Position numbers and translations under genes: made by a program. 64,000 bases of DNA, taken from Reyranella sp. CPCC 100927 (GTDB taxonomy: Bacteria > Pseudomonadota > Alphaproteobacteria > Reyranellales > Reyranellaceae). The notes below the pieces were generated by a model. That model was not told where the DNA came from and made no database searches. It worked only from the letters and a program-made list of their open reading frames with translations. Shown in pieces: positions 27,029 through 37,677 of the stretch (the stretch's first letter is position 1; each line of letters starts with the position of its first letter). The DNA lies in the NCBI RefSeq assembly GCF_007859315.1, contig NZ_VOHA01000001.1, positions 1 through 64,000 on the forward strand, read 5' to 3'.

Positions 27029-28978
27029 ATGCAGGATAAACTCGGTCTACTTCGCCGCGTCGGCATTCGGTCGATCGCATTGTCCCGGAGGATAACGCCT
27101 CCCGCGAGTGCCCTTGCGCTGGCGCTGGCATCCATGGCGGCTGTGGCGCAGACGTCAGATGCCCCGCCCGCCGCGCCACCGACGACCGCGGCGCCGGCGA
27201 CACATGGCAAGACCGTGGTCGAGCTGCGGTTCAACGGTGACGTCGATGCGGCGCTGCGCGAGGAACTGGAGGCGCTGATCAAGGTCGACGCCGAGCAGCA
27301 GACCGGCGGCGCCACGGCCGTCACGATCCTGCAACGGGCGCAGGGCCAGCGTGATTTGGTGGTCAAGTCGCTGCGATCGCAAGGCTACTACGCCTCGCGC
27401 GTCGAGGCGCGCGCCGCAGGCTCGGACATCGACGACCCGATGGCCCTGGATGCCATCGACGCGCTGCCGAAGGGTACCGATGTCAGGGTCGACGTGGCGG
27501 TCGAAACCGGCCCGCGCTTCACGGTGCAGAGCATGGATGTGGTCGTACCGGGGACGTCCAAGCCTGTCCTGGTACGCGACAAGTTTCCGCTCGCCGTGGG
27601 CCAGCCAGCCGTTGCCGCCAAGATCCTGGCCACCGATGATGAACTGCTGTCGCAGCTCCAGCGTCAGGGCTATGCGCTCGCGCGGATTGCGAACCGCGAG
27701 GTCATCGTCAACCGCGATACCAACACGGCGCGCATCACGTGGCGCGTCGAGCCCGGTCCGCCGGCGACCATGGGCACGGTGACGTTCCGGGGCCTGCAGC
27801 GCACCGACGCCGCGTTCGTGGAGAACCGCGTGCCGTTTCGGCCGGGTGAGCCGTATCATCCCGATCGGATCGAGGACCTGCGCGCTCGTCTGACCGAGCT
27901 GGGCATCTTCGGCAGCATCAACATCATCCGGGGCAAGGAGCTGGACGCCCAGGGTCAGCTGCCGGTCGAGGTCGAGGTTGTCGAGCGGCTGCCGCGCACG
28001 ATCGGTTTCTCCGTCAGTTACGCCACATCCGAAGGTGCCGGCCTGCGTGCCTACTGGCTTCATCGCAACCTGACTGGCGTGGCCGACTCGCTGCGCCTGT
28101 CGGCAGAAGCGACGCGGCTCGTCGAGAACAAGCTGGCCGATACCGGCTTCGCGGTGGCCGCCCAGTACCGCAAGCCCGATTTCCTGCGGCTCGATCAGGC
28201 GCTCAATCTCCAGGGCGGCGTTCTTCGCGAGATCACCGACGCTTATCGCCGCCGCTCGGCACTGGTGAGCGGCAGTATCGATCGTCTCGTCAACAAGGGG
28301 CTTATCGTTCGGGCGGGCGTGTCGTTCGAGAGTGAAGTGGTGGAGACCGACAGGCTCGGGCGTAAAACGTACCTGCTGCTGGGCCTGCCGCTCGGCGCCA
28401 CGCTGGACCGGTCCAACGACGCGCTCGATCCGACACGCGGCTATCGGCTGCTCGTGGATGTCACGCCCTACTTCCAGGTGCACGATATCGCCAAGCCATT
28501 CGTGAAAATGCGGGCAACCGGCAGCACCTATTTCGACATGACGGGCAGCGGCACGACGGTTCTCGCGTTGCGGGCGTCGGTGGGCAGCATGCCCGGCGCG
28601 CGCAAGGATGCGGTGCCACCCGACAAGTTGTTCTATGCCGGCGGCGGCGGATCGGTGCGTGGCTTCGCCTATCAAAGCGCCGGACCACGCGACTCCAATC
28701 GCGACCCGCTGGGTGGCCAGAGTATCGTCGAGGGCAGCGTCGAGGTTCGGCAACGACTGACCAGCACGTTCGGGGCCGTCGCCTTCGTCGACGCCGGCAC
28801 GGCGTACGCCAGCTCCCTGCCCGGCAGCAAGGGCGAGTCACCACGGATCGGTGCCGGCGTGGGCGTGCGCTACTACAGCGACTTCGGCCCGATTCGCGCC
28901 GATGTCGCCACGCCGCTCAATCGCCGGTCGGGTGATTCCTGGTTTGGCATCTACATCAGTATCGGGCAGGCCTTCTGA
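27029..28978 (+). CDS. tamA: autotransporter assembly factor TamA (BamA/Omp85 family)
   Basis: TamA is the outer-membrane half of the translocation and assembly module. After a signal peptide (SALALALASMAAVAQ) come POTRA-type repeats (about 60-260, including GTVTFRGLQRTDAAFVENRVPFRPGEPY in part). An Omp85 barrel follows with PPDKLFYAGGGGSVRGFAYQ, the conserved lid-loop RGF motif, and a terminal aromatic IGQAF. The start at 27029 is the best fit to the signal peptide, though its ribosome binding site is weak. The stop overlaps the tamB start as TGATG. Confidence 0.92.
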   Translation: MQDKLGLLRRVGIRSIALSRRITPPASALALALASMAAVAQTSDAPPAAPPTTAAPATHGKTVVELRFNGDVDAALREELEALIKVDAEQQTGGATAVTILQRAQGQRDLVVKSLRSQGYYASRVEARAAGSDIDDPMALDAIDALPKGTDVRVDVAVETGPRFTVQSMDVVVPGTSKPVLVRDKFPLAVGQPAVAAKILATDDELLSQLQRQGYALARIANREVIVNRDTNTARITWRVEPGPPATMGTVTFRGLQRTDAAFVENRVPFRPGEPYHPDRIEDLRARLTELGIFGSINIIRGKELDAQGQLPVEVEVVERLPRTIGFSVSYATSEGAGLRAYWLHRNLTGVADSLRLSAEATRLVENKLADTGFAVAAQYRKPDFLRLDQALNLQGGVLREITDAYRRRSALVSGSIDRLVNKGLIVRAGVSFESEVVETDRLGRKTYLLLGLPLGATLDRSNDALDPTRGYRLLVDVTPYFQVHDIAKPFVKMRATGSTYFDMTGSGTTVLALRASVGSMPGARKDAVPPDKLFYAGGGGSVRGFAYQSAGPRDSNRDPLGGQSIVEGSVEVRQRLTSTFGAVAFVDAGTAYASSLPGSKGESPRIGAGVGVRYYSDFGPIRADVATPLNRRSGDSWFGIYISIGQAF

Positions 28979-31900
28979 TGCGTATCCGCCGACTCCTGCT
29001 CCGCATCGTCGCCGGTGTGGTCGGCGTCGTCGTCCTGTTGTTCGTGGCATTGCAGACCGGTGCCGGCCAGCGCGCCCTGTTCGACATGGTGTCGAAGGTC
29101 GCCTCGACGCCGGACAGCACGTTGCGCATCGAGGGGCCATCCGGATTCTTCCCGACCAACCTGCGCCTGGCCAAGGTCGAGATGGCCGACGCCAAGGGCG
29201 TCTGGCTTGCGGTCGATGACGCGCAGTTGTCGTGGTCGTTCCTGCCGCTTTTCGCGGGTCGCCTCGATATCGAGACCATCCGCGCCGCGCGCATCGACGT
29301 GCGCCGTCCGCCCGAGCCACCGGCCAATCCGCCACCGCCACAGGAAACGGCGGCCGATGGCGGTGGGGGTGATCTGCCGTTGCGTCTGACAGTGGGATCG
29401 CTGGCGGTCGACGAGTTGCATCTCGGTGCCCCGCTGATGGGGATCGAGTCACGCTGGCGCATCGAGGGTGCCGCCCGCATCCATGGCACGGCGGGCGGCA
29501 ACAACCTGCAGCTGACAGCCACGCGCAGCGATGGCCAGGGACGCCTCGCGGTGCGCTCCGGTTACGATGCCGCGCGGGGCGTGGGGACCATCGAAGGCGA
29601 TTTCGACGAAGGCCAGGGCGGCGTGGTCGCGGTCATGCTGGGCCGACCCGACCTGGCGCGCACGGCGGGCAAGGTCAAGGCCGAAGGATCGCGTACCAGC
29701 GCCCAAGGCGAGATCACGTTCGAGGCCGGCGACGCGTTGCGCGTGAACGGGTCGGGCGGCATGCGATCCGATTCCGCGGGACGCCAGGTGACGGTGGCGC
29801 TCGAGCTGCAGGGCGGCAAGCTGCCCGATCCGGTCTGGTCAGCAGCGCTCGCTCGACCGGTCAAGATCGACGCCGACGTTCTGCTGGCGACAGCCGGCAA
29901 TATCGACATCCGCAGCGTACGGATTGCGAGCGCGCCGTTGGACGCCGCGGCCAGCGGCACATACAACCCCGGCGACGAGCGACTGCAGCTGCGCGTGACG
30001 GCGACTGGCGGCGATCCCGCCATGCTGGCCGCCATCATGCCGGGCGCCGGCTGGCAGGGACTGCAGCTGGAGATGCAGGCGAACGGCACGCTGAAGGCGC
30101 TCGACGGCACGCTGGCGGTCAAGGCCGCGGAGCTGAAGGTGGCACCCGGAACCATCAAGGGCGTCGACCTGAAGGCGTCGATCCAGGGCGCCAACCTGTC
30201 GGCTGGCCCGGCGCTGCGCGGCGGCATCGACGGCACCATCGGGTCCGTCGCATGGCCGCTGGCCAGCGGCGCGGATGCATCGGCGAGCGACCTGCGCATC
30301 ACCGCGAGCGGCGAGCGCAACGCGGCGGGTCAGATCAACCTGTCGGCCTTCAATTTCACGTCGTCGCTGGCCAACGCCACGGCATCCGGCACCATGGCGC
30401 CGGACAAGCGCATCGATGCGACCACGACGGTGGAGGTTCCCGATCTCAAGGCCGTGTCGGCGCTCGCCGGTCAACCGATGAGCGGCGCGGCGCAGCTGAA
30501 AGCCCGCGTCAGCGGCACGCTCGAGGCGCAGACGTTCGCCGTTGAGGCCAACCTGCGCGATGCCGTCGTGCCGAATGTGCCACCCGCGCTGCTGGCACCG
30601 GCCGTGCGCCTGACGGCGAACGGCACCTTCGATCAGCAGAGCGGCAACTGGCGCCTCGAGCCGTCGACCGTCGAATCGGACGCGTTCTCGATCAAGGGCA
30701 GTGGTACGGGGCGCGGCGCCACCGGCGCGCTCGACGTGGCCATTGCGTTGCCGAAGCTTGCCGCCATCGATCCGCGCTTCACCGGCAGCCTGCGCAGCGA
30801 TATTCACGTCGATGCGGGCGATGAGCGCCGGACCGTGAAGCTCAAGGCGCAGCTCGCCGAGGCGAAGCTCGAGGGCACGACGATCGAGCGCCTCGATGTC
30901 GATGCGAATGTCGCGCTGCGCCAGGACGGCCTGGACGGCACGCTGCAGCTCGACGGCACCACCGGCGACCGACCGCTCCGCGCCAAGGGCCAGGTGACCG
31001 CGACGGCAGGCCAGCGCCTGTCGATCCCGACATTCGAGGCGTCGCTGGGCAAGCTGAGCCTGTCGATCCGCGATTTGATGATGGATCGCACGTCGGCCTC
31101 CGGTACGGCTCGTCTGGTGGTCGAGGATCTCAAGGATTTCAGCGCCCTGGCGGGCCAGCCCCTGGGCGGCCGGCTGGAGCTTGCGGTCGATCCCGACCCG
31201 GCGGCGAATGATGGCCGCATGAAAATCGCGTTGCGCGGCACGAACCTGGCAGCCGGCACGCTCGGTATCGGCACGTTGAAGGGCGACGCCACCGTCACCG
31301 ATCCGCTGGGTCGCACCGCCTTTGATGCCACTGTCGCCATCAACGCGCTGCGCGGCGTCGCTGAAGTTCACACCGTATCACTCAAGGCCAATGGCGATCG
31401 CACCGCGATCGCGGCAACCGCCGATGTGTCCGGAACCGGCCTGCAGGCCAGCACCGCCATCAAGGCGCGGCTGAACGGTGACGAGACGGTCCTCGACATC
31501 GACAGCCTGAAGGCAACGCGCGGCGGCAGGACGTTGGCGCTGGCGCAGCCCACGCAGATCCGCCAGACCGGTGGCCGCACCGTCATCGAACCCACCCGAC
31601 TGGATTTCGCCGGCGGCCAGATCCGGGCTGGCGGCACGTTCGATCCGCGCAACAGCGACCTGTCGGTCGATATCACCGCCCTGCCCCTGGCCGAACTCGC
31701 GGCGCTCGCCGGCGCCGAGCTGCAGATGAGCGGCGCCCTGCAGGCCCAGGTCCGCATGCGCGGCGCCAGCGCCAATCCCGAGGTCGACGCGACCTACGCC
31801 ATCCGCGACGCCAAGATGCGCAGCATCGCCATGGCGACGATTCCGGCCGCGTCGCTGACCGGCAAGGCGGCCATGCGCAACCGGCAAGCCACGGTCGAGG

Positions 31901-33276
31901 CGCAACTCGCTGCCGGTGCCAGCAATCTGGCATTCAACGTCACGGCGCAATTGCCGGCCCAGGGCGGGACACCCGATGCCCGCATCGCCATCAAGGGGCC
32001 GATCGATCTGGCCATGCTCGCCAGCCTGGCCGGCCCGGATATCCAACAGCTGGGCGGCAACGCGATTGTCGACGTGACGCTGGCCAGCCGCGGTGGTCGG
32101 CCCAGCGGTTCCGGCTCGGTACGCCTGGAAGACCTGAAGCTGGCGATGCCATCCCAGGGCCTGGTGCTGTCGCAGGGCACCGGTCTCATCCGGCTGGCCG
32201 ACGATCGCGTGATCATCGAGCGGTTCAACCTTCCGTCGGTCGGCAAGGGCGATATTGCGGTCAGCGGCGACGTGCGCCTGGATCCCAAGATGACACTGCC
32301 GCTCGATCTGCGCATCGAGACCCGCCGCGCCCGCGTGGTCGGGCGACGGGATCTGCTGGCGGAAGTCACGACATCGCTGCGAATCTTCGGTTCGCTGGCC
32401 GACGGCCTCACGGTCCAGGGGCCGATCCAGATCGACCGGGCCGAGATCAGCGCCGCCATGGGGGGCGCCGCCAAGGCCGTGCCCAGCGTGCCCGTCAAGG
32501 AAATCGGCAAAGGCGCGCCCAAGCCGGTGGCAGCATCGGCGCCGGCCAAGCCCATCACGCTCGACCTGAAGATCAATGCGCCGCAAGCCATTTTCGTGCG
32601 CGGTAAGGGTCTGGATGCCGAGGTCGCCGGCGATCTGACGGTGACGGGCACCAGCGCCGCGCCGGCCGTGATCGGTGGCCTGCGGCTGCGCCGGGGAACG
32701 CTCGCCATCCTGGGCCGGACCGTGAACTTCACGCGCGGCACGGTCAGCCTGGTGACGGCCGATCGCATCCTGCCGATGATCGATTTCGTCGCGTCGTCGC
32801 GCAACGGCAACGTCACCATCGAAATCAAGGTGACCGGACCGGCGACCGATCCCAAGATCGTGCTGAGCTCGACGCCCCAGCTGCCGCAGGACGAGATCCT
32901 GGCGCAGTTCCTGTTCGGCAAGGGCGCCGCCGAACTCGGGCCTTCCCAGTTGGCGCAGATCGCACAGGCGGTGGCGGAATTGACCGGCGGCGGCGGTGGC
33001 GGCGGTATCGATTCGGTGCGCCAGGCGCTGGGCCTGGATCGGCTGGGCATCGGGACCGGCGGAGATGGGTCCGGCAAATCCGAGGGCGTCAGCAGCGCCA
33101 CCGTGGAAGGTGGCCGCTACATCGCGCCGGGAGTCTATATCGGCGGCCGGCAGGGCCTGCAGGGCGACACGCGCGGTGTCGTCCAGGTCGAGGTCATCCC
33201 CAACGTGAAGATCGAAACCGAGGTCGGCACCAACTCGACCGGTCGCGCCGGTGTCGCCCTGGAATACGACTACTGA
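28978..33276 (+). CDS. tamB: translocation and assembly module inner-membrane protein TamB
   Basis: TamB is a long periplasm-spanning AsmA-like protein that works with TamA and is implicated in lipid transport. The 1432-residue product has one N-terminal transmembrane anchor (about 8-28). A long beta-taco repeat region follows, then a DUF490/TamB C-terminal domain (about 1180-1432) with GRTVNFTRGTVSLVTADRI and PQLPQDEILAQFLFGKGAAEL, and a final aromatic YDY. Its ATG overlaps the tamA stop by one base, so the two are translationally coupled. Confidence 0.94.
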   Translation: MRIRRLLLRIVAGVVGVVVLLFVALQTGAGQRALFDMVSKVASTPDSTLRIEGPSGFFPTNLRLAKVEMADAKGVWLAVDDAQLSWSFLPLFAGRLDIETIRAARIDVRRPPEPPANPPPPQETAADGGGGDLPLRLTVGSLAVDELHLGAPLMGIESRWRIEGAARIHGTAGGNNLQLTATRSDGQGRLAVRSGYDAARGVGTIEGDFDEGQGGVVAVMLGRPDLARTAGKVKAEGSRTSAQGEITFEAGDALRVNGSGGMRSDSAGRQVTVALELQGGKLPDPVWSAALARPVKIDADVLLATAGNIDIRSVRIASAPLDAAASGTYNPGDERLQLRVTATGGDPAMLAAIMPGAGWQGLQLEMQANGTLKALDGTLAVKAAELKVAPGTIKGVDLKASIQGANLSAGPALRGGIDGTIGSVAWPLASGADASASDLRITASGERNAAGQINLSAFNFTSSLANATASGTMAPDKRIDATTTVEVPDLKAVSALAGQPMSGAAQLKARVSGTLEAQTFAVEANLRDAVVPNVPPALLAPAVRLTANGTFDQQSGNWRLEPSTVESDAFSIKGSGTGRGATGALDVAIALPKLAAIDPRFTGSLRSDIHVDAGDERRTVKLKAQLAEAKLEGTTIERLDVDANVALRQDGLDGTLQLDGTTGDRPLRAKGQVTATAGQRLSIPTFEASLGKLSLSIRDLMMDRTSASGTARLVVEDLKDFSALAGQPLGGRLELAVDPDPAANDGRMKIALRGTNLAAGTLGIGTLKGDATVTDPLGRTAFDATVAINALRGVAEVHTVSLKANGDRTAIAATADVSGTGLQASTAIKARLNGDETVLDIDSLKATRGGRTLALAQPTQIRQTGGRTVIEPTRLDFAGGQIRAGGTFDPRNSDLSVDITALPLAELAALAGAELQMSGALQAQVRMRGASANPEVDATYAIRDAKMRSIAMATIPAASLTGKAAMRNRQATVEAQLAAGASNLAFNVTAQLPAQGGTPDARIAIKGPIDLAMLASLAGPDIQQLGGNAIVDVTLASRGGRPSGSGSVRLEDLKLAMPSQGLVLSQGTGLIRLADDRVIIERFNLPSVGKGDIAVSGDVRLDPKMTLPLDLRIETRRARVVGRRDLLAEVTTSLRIFGSLADGLTVQGPIQIDRAEISAAMGGAAKAVPSVPVKEIGKGAPKPVAASAPAKPITLDLKINAPQAIFVRGKGLDAEVAGDLTVTGTSAAPAVIGGLRLRRGTLAILGRTVNFTRGTVSLVTADRILPMIDFVASSRNGNVTIEIKVTGPATDPKIVLSSTPQLPQDEILAQFLFGKGAAELGPSQLAQIAQAVAELTGGGGGGGIDSVRQALGLDRLGIGTGGDGSGKSEGVSSATVEGGRYIAPGVYIGGRQGLQGDTRGVVQVEVIPNVKIETEVGTNSTGRAGVALEYDY

Positions 33277-33279
33277 CGT

Positions 33280-33308
33280 CTTTCCTCCCCACGAGGTGGG
33301 GAGGAAAG
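33280..33308. terminator. bidirectional terminator between tamB and leuS
   Basis: A perfect 13-bp stem (CTTTCCTCCCCAC and its complement) with a GAG loop lies between the convergent tamB and leuS genes. The A/T-rich ends serve as tails on both strands. Confidence 0.85.
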
Positions 33309-33313
33309 AACGA

Positions 33314-35929
33314 TCACACCACGATGTTGACGATGCGGTTGGGGACGACGACGATCTTTTTCGCCGGCTTGCCCGCCATGGCGCGCTGAGTCTCGGGCAA
33401 TCCCAGCGCCTGCGCTTCGGCGACATCCTTGGCCACGTCCTTCGCCAGCCGCATGGTGGCGCGCAGCTTGCCGTTCACCTGGATGGCCATGGTGACCTCG
33501 TCGTCGGCCAGCAGCGCCGGATCCGGAACGGGCCATGATGTGTCGGCCAGCAAGCCCTGGCCGCCGAGCATCCGCCACAGCTCTTCGCCGAGATGGGGCG
33601 TCATCGGCCCGATCAGACGAACGAAAATGTCGAGCGTCTCGCGCAGCGCCCAGCGATCGTCGATGGACGACGGCTTGAACGCCTCGATCGCGTTGGCGAG
33701 TTCATAGAGACGCGCGACGCCCTTGTTGAAATGAAAGCGCTCGATGTCTTCGCCCACGCCGACGATCGCGCGGTGCGCTGCCCGCCGCAGCGTCATCGCC
33801 GCGTCGGAGAAGGTCGCCGGCTTCGCCTCGGTCGCCGGCGGCAGATCGGCAATGGCGCCGCTCAGCAGGCGATAGAGCCGCTGCTGGAATCGCCAGGCAC
33901 CGGCGACGCCGGCTTCGGTCCACTCCAGGTCGCGCTCGGGCGGCGAGTCCGACAACATGAACCAGCGTGCGGTGTCGGCGCCGTAGTCGCGGATGATCTG
34001 GTCGGGATCGACGACGTTCTTCTTCGACTTCGACATCTTCTCGGAGCGGCCGACGCTGACGGGCGATCCGTCGCTCAGCCGCACGACGCTGCCGGCGTCG
34101 TTGCGCTTCACCTCATCCGGGAACAGCCAAGTGCCGTCGGCGGCGCGGTAGGTTTCGTGGCAGACCATCCCCTGCGTGAACAGCCCGGCAAAAGGCTCGT
34201 CGCGATCAGCCAGGCCGACCGTGCGCATGGCGCGCGTCCAGAAGCGCGAATACAGCAGATGCAGGATCGCGTGCTCGACGCCACCGATATACTGATCGAC
34301 CGGCATCCAGTACTCGTGCTCGGCCTTGTCGAACGGCGCCGTAGCGCATGTGGCCGACGTGAAGCGGTCGAAGTACCAGCTTGAATCGATGAACGTGTCG
34401 AACGTGTCGGTCTCGCGCCGCGCCGGCTTGCCGCATGACGGACAGTTGACGTGCTTCCAGGTCGGGTGCCGGTCCAGCGGGTTGCCGGGCGTGTCGAACT
34501 CGACATCCTCCGGCAGGGTCACCGGCAGGTCTGCTTCCGGTACCGGCACGACGCCGCAGCTCTCGCAATGGATCGCCGGGATCGGGCAACCCCAGTAGCG
34601 CTGCCGCGACACCAGCCAGTCGCGCAGCTTGTATTGTACCGTGCCCTTGCCGGCCCCCTTCTCCTCCAGGTGGCGGACGATGGCGCGCTTGGCCTCGGCC
34701 ACGGGCAAGCCGTTGAGGAAGCCCGAATTGTAGAGCGTGCCGTCGTCGACGTAGGCCACGTCGCGGATCACGAACTCGGCTGCATTCTCACCGGGCGGCA
34801 GCACAACCGGGATGACCGGCAGGCCGTACTTGCGGGCGAAGTCGAGGTCGCGCTGATCGCCAGCCGGGCAACCGAAGATGGCGCCGGTGCCGTAGTCCAT
34901 CAACACGAAGTTGGCGACATAGACTGGCAGGGTCTCGCCGGGTTTGACGATGTGCTTTACCGACACCGCCGTGCGATAGCCCTTCTTCTCGGCGGTCTCG
35001 ATCTCGGCGGCGCTGGTGCCAGTGCGGCGGCAGTCGGCAATGAAGTCGGCCAGCGCCGTGTCGCTCTGCGCCAGGCGGGTTGCCAGCGGATGGTCGGGCG
35101 AGATGGCCATGAACGAAGCGCCGAACAGCGTATCGGGCCGCGTCGTGAAGATCTCCAGCGTTTCGCCAGCGGTTACGCCCGGGCCCGTCAATTCGAAGAA
35201 GACCCTGGCCCCTTCGCTCTTGCCGATCCAGTTGGCCTGCATCAGGCGCACCTTCTCGGGCCAGCGCTCCATGGTATCGAGGCGCTTCAGCAGTTCGTCG
35301 GCAAAGTGCGTGATCTTGAGGTTCCACTGCGCCAGTTTGCGCCGTTCGACCGTGGCGCCGGTGCGCCAGCCCTTGCCGTCGATCACCTGCTCGTTGGCCA
35401 GCACCGTGTTGTCGACCGGATCCCAGTTGACCCAGGCCTCCTTGCGGTACGCCAGCCCGGCTTTCCAGAAGTCGAGGAACATCTTCTGCTGGTGCCGGTA
35501 GTAGGTGGGATCGCAGGTCGCGACCTCGCGGCTCCAGTCCAGAGACAGGCCCATGACCTTGAGCTGGGCCTTCATGGCTTCGATGTTCTGATAGGTCCAG
35601 GTCTTGGGGTGGACCTTCTTTTCCATCGCCGCGTTCTCGGCCGGCAGGCCGAAGGCGTCCCATCCCATCGGGTGCAGCACGTTGAAGCCCTTGGCGCGGC
35701 GATACCGCGCCACCACGTCACCCTGGGTATAGTTGCGGACGTGACCCATGTGGATGCGCCCCGACGGATAGGGGAACATCTCCAGGACATAGTATTTGGG
35801 CTTCGACGGGTCGGCGACCGCCGTGAAGGTTCCGCGCGCCGCCCAGGTCTTCTGCCACGCCGCCTCGGTCTCGCGGAAATTGTAGCGCACCGGCTCGTTA
35901 CGGCCCTCGGTGCTGGTCAGTTGCGACAC
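33314..35929 (-). CDS. leuS: leucyl-tRNA synthetase
   Basis: This class I synthetase charges tRNA-Leu. The 871-residue product has the HIGH-type motif [15 protein letters not shown]. It also has the editing (CP1) domain with a [14 protein letters not shown] segment, two Cys pairs (CESCG and CPSCG) forming a zinc ribbon, and the KMSKS loop [19 protein letters not shown] at 35929 is chosen as start because GGGAG lies eight bases upstream. The ATG at 35974 would add an atypical extension. It normally heads a leuS-lptE-holA operon; here tamA-tamB intervenes. Confidence 0.96.
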   Translation of the reverse strand: MSQLTSTEGRNEPVRYNFRETEAAWQKTWAARGTFTAVADPSKPKYYVLEMFPYPSGRIHMGHVRNYTQGDVVARYRRAKGFNVLHPMGWDAFGLPAENAAMEKKVHPKTWTYQNIEAMKAQLKVMGLSLDWSREVATCDPTYYRHQQKMFLDFWKAGLAYRKEAWVNWDPVDNTVLANEQVIDGKGWRTGATVERRKLAQWNLKITHFADELLKRLDTMERWPEKVRLMQANWIGKSEGARVFFELTGPGVTAGETLEIFTTRPDTLFGASFMAISPDHPLATRLAQSDTALADFIADCRRTGTSAAEIETAEKKGYRTAVSVKHIVKPGETLPVYVANFVLMDYGTGAIFGCPAGDQRDLDFARKYGLPVIPVVLPPGENAAEFVIRDVAYVDDGTLYNSGFLNGLPVAEAKRAIVRHLEEKGAGKGTVQYKLRDWLVSRQRYWGCPIPAIHCESCGVVPVPEADLPVTLPEDVEFDTPGNPLDRHPTWKHVNCPSCGKPARRETDTFDTFIDSSWYFDRFTSATCATAPFDKAEHEYWMPVDQYIGGVEHAILHLLYSRFWTRAMRTVGLADRDEPFAGLFTQGMVCHETYRAADGTWLFPDEVKRNDAGSVVRLSDGSPVSVGRSEKMSKSKKNVVDPDQIIRDYGADTARWFMLSDSPPERDLEWTEAGVAGAWRFQQRLYRLLSGAIADLPPATEAKPATFSDAAMTLRRAAHRAIVGVGEDIERFHFNKGVARLYELANAIEAFKPSSIDDRWALRETLDIFVRLIGPMTPHLGEELWRMLGGQGLLADTSWPVPDPALLADDEVTMAIQVNGKLRATMRLAKDVAKDVAEAQALGLPETQRAMAGKPAKKIVVVPNRIVNIVV

Positions 35930-36375
35930 GATCCCTACTCCCACTGCGCGCTGGTGCGACTGCGGAGGCAGCACATCACCTTGCGAAAACCGGATCGCAG
36001 CGCATGCCGTGCCATCCCAGCGGCGTCAAGGTCGTTGTCATGCAGCCATTAAGTAATCTTGCAGTGCAAAAACATGAAATAAATCCTGCGACGGGACATT
36101 CTCTGATTTGGTTCGGCCGCGTCCTTGGCTACGGTAGGGTGTCGAACCGCGGTTGGGGTCGCCTTCCTGTCACGCGAACCTGGGATGATCGGGTCATATG
36201 TTGCGGGAATGCCACACCTTTCAGAATTCCAACGCCGCGTGCACTGAAACTGCAGATCAAGACTTTAGGCTAGCGCGTGGTCCGGGTTAGATTGTTCGAC
36301 GGCAGGAAGAGAGAGACCGCCATCCCTGCGGAGCGGTCCCTAGGGATAGGCGTTAAACGAGAGAGGGGAATGGGT
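35930..36375. other. 446-bp divergent intergenic region leuS/OmpA
   Basis: No supported gene lies here. It must carry the promoters of leuS (minus) and the OmpA-family gene (plus). An AT-rich stretch around 36050-36085 is the most promoter-like part, but I cannot place -35 and -10 boxes with confidence. A purine-rich tract with GAGAGGGGA at 36361-36369 is the OmpA gene's ribosome binding site. Confidence 0.4.
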
Positions 36376-37548
36376 ATGCGGAAAACATTGCTGGCAGGTG
36401 TCTCCCTCGGCGTCCTGATGGCCGGAGCGGCCCAGGCCCAAGTGCAGACCGGACCTGGTTTCTTTGGCTACCTCGACGGCATGTACATTCTGCCGGGCAA
36501 GACGGGCGTCAGCGAGGCGTTTAACCTCGGCGGCAAGGCCGGCCGTGGCAACGGCTGGGGCATTGACGGCAAGCTCGGCTATCGCTTCGACGGCGCGTTC
36601 GATCTCGCGTTGGGCGGCCGGTACTTCGATCGTAACAAGGGCAAGGGCGCCGGTGTCTTCGATTGGCATGGCACGAAGAACACCTATTGGAACGTCGACG
36701 GCGAAGTCGGCTACAACATCACGGGCCCCGGTTACGGTGTGCGGCCGTTCATCGGCGTGCGTTATCAGCAGTGGCGCTCTTCGTTCTCGGATAGCGTTGC
36801 GCCGCTCTTCGGCTATGGCTCGTACTCCTGGGGCATCGGTCCGAAGATCGGTGTCGATGGCTCGCTCCGTCTGACGGATATCGTCAGCCTGTTCGGCGGC
36901 GTCGATACGTCGTTCCTGTACAGCAAGACGAAGGGCAGCACGAGCGTCCCGCCGGGTGGCGCCCTGAACAGCAAGCGTCTGGTTTGGGATATCGGCGCGC
37001 GCATCGGCATCGACGTCGAGGTGTCGCCGCTGGTCCATCTGGGTGTCGGCTATAAGTTGGAGTGGTTCGACGGTGTGAACCACGCCTTGGCGCAAGGTGG
37101 CGGCGGCCCGAAGGGTCGCTCGGGTGAGCTGGTCCACGGACCGTTCGTGCGTCTGGCCTACAACTGGGGCGCACCGCCTCCGGGCGTTGCGGCACCGCCG
37201 GTCACCCCGCCGGGTCAAGTCCGCTCGTTCATCGTCTTCTTCGACTTTGACCGGTCGAACCTGACGCCGACGGCAGTCAACACGATCAAGCAGGCGGCCG
37301 ATCAGGCCAAGGCGGGCCGCACGACGCGGATCGACGTGACGGGTCACACCGATCGCGCCGGCACCGACGCCTACAACATGGCCCTGTCCCTGCGCCGCGC
37401 CAACGCGGTGAAGGATCAGCTGGTGCGCAACGGTATCCCGGCGACGCAGATCGTCGTGGTTGGCCGTGGCGAGAGCCAACCGCTGGTCCCGACGGCCGAC
37501 GGCGTGCGCGAGCCGCAGAACCGCCGTGTCGAGATCGTCCTGAACTAA
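36376..37548 (+). CDS. OmpA family outer-membrane protein
   Basis: The 390-residue protein has a signal peptide (MRKTLLAGVSLGVLMAGAAQAQ) and an N-terminal beta-barrel of about 260 residues with repeated aromatic strands. A Pro-rich hinge (PPPGVAAPPVTPPG) and a C-terminal OmpA peptidoglycan-binding domain (about 285-390) follow. That domain has FFDFDRSNLTPTA, the TGHTDRAGTDAYN core and NRRVEIVLN. Asp and Arg residues for diaminopimelate binding are present. The second of two close ATGs (36376) is used because the ribosome binding site is too near the first. A strong terminator follows. Confidence 0.92.
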   Translation: MRKTLLAGVSLGVLMAGAAQAQVQTGPGFFGYLDGMYILPGKTGVSEAFNLGGKAGRGNGWGIDGKLGYRFDGAFDLALGGRYFDRNKGKGAGVFDWHGTKNTYWNVDGEVGYNITGPGYGVRPFIGVRYQQWRSSFSDSVAPLFGYGSYSWGIGPKIGVDGSLRLTDIVSLFGGVDTSFLYSKTKGSTSVPPGGALNSKRLVWDIGARIGIDVEVSPLVHLGVGYKLEWFDGVNHALAQGGGGPKGRSGELVHGPFVRLAYNWGAPPPGVAAPPVTPPGQVRSFIVFFDFDRSNLTPTAVNTIKQAADQAKAGRTTRIDVTGHTDRAGTDAYNMALSLRRANAVKDQLVRNGIPATQIVVVGRGESQPLVPTADGVREPQNRRVEIVLN

Positions 37549-37572
37549 GCGATCCGACAGGATCGAAAAGCG

Positions 37573-37599
37573 ACGGGCGCCCCGAGGGGCGCCCGTTTT
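37573..37599 (+). terminator. rho-independent terminator of the OmpA gene
   Basis: A ten-pair GC-rich stem (ACGGGCGCCC with complement) closes a CGAG loop and is followed by TTTT. It lies 25 bp after the stop codon. Confidence 0.9.
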
Positions 37600-37677
37600 G
37601 CTTTGACTTCCAGCGACGACCGGCGTCGCTCCCCTCCCCGGCGGACTTCCCCGCTGGGACGGAATCGCCGCGCTAGC

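Noticed and set aside
31378-33426. 682-aa minus-strand ORF opposite tamB
   Set aside because: Shadow of the tamB frame; it also runs through the tamB-leuS terminator.
36004-36273. 89-aa ORF upstream of the OmpA gene
   Set aside because: It has no ribosome binding site or hydrophobic/domain pattern and lies in a promoter region.
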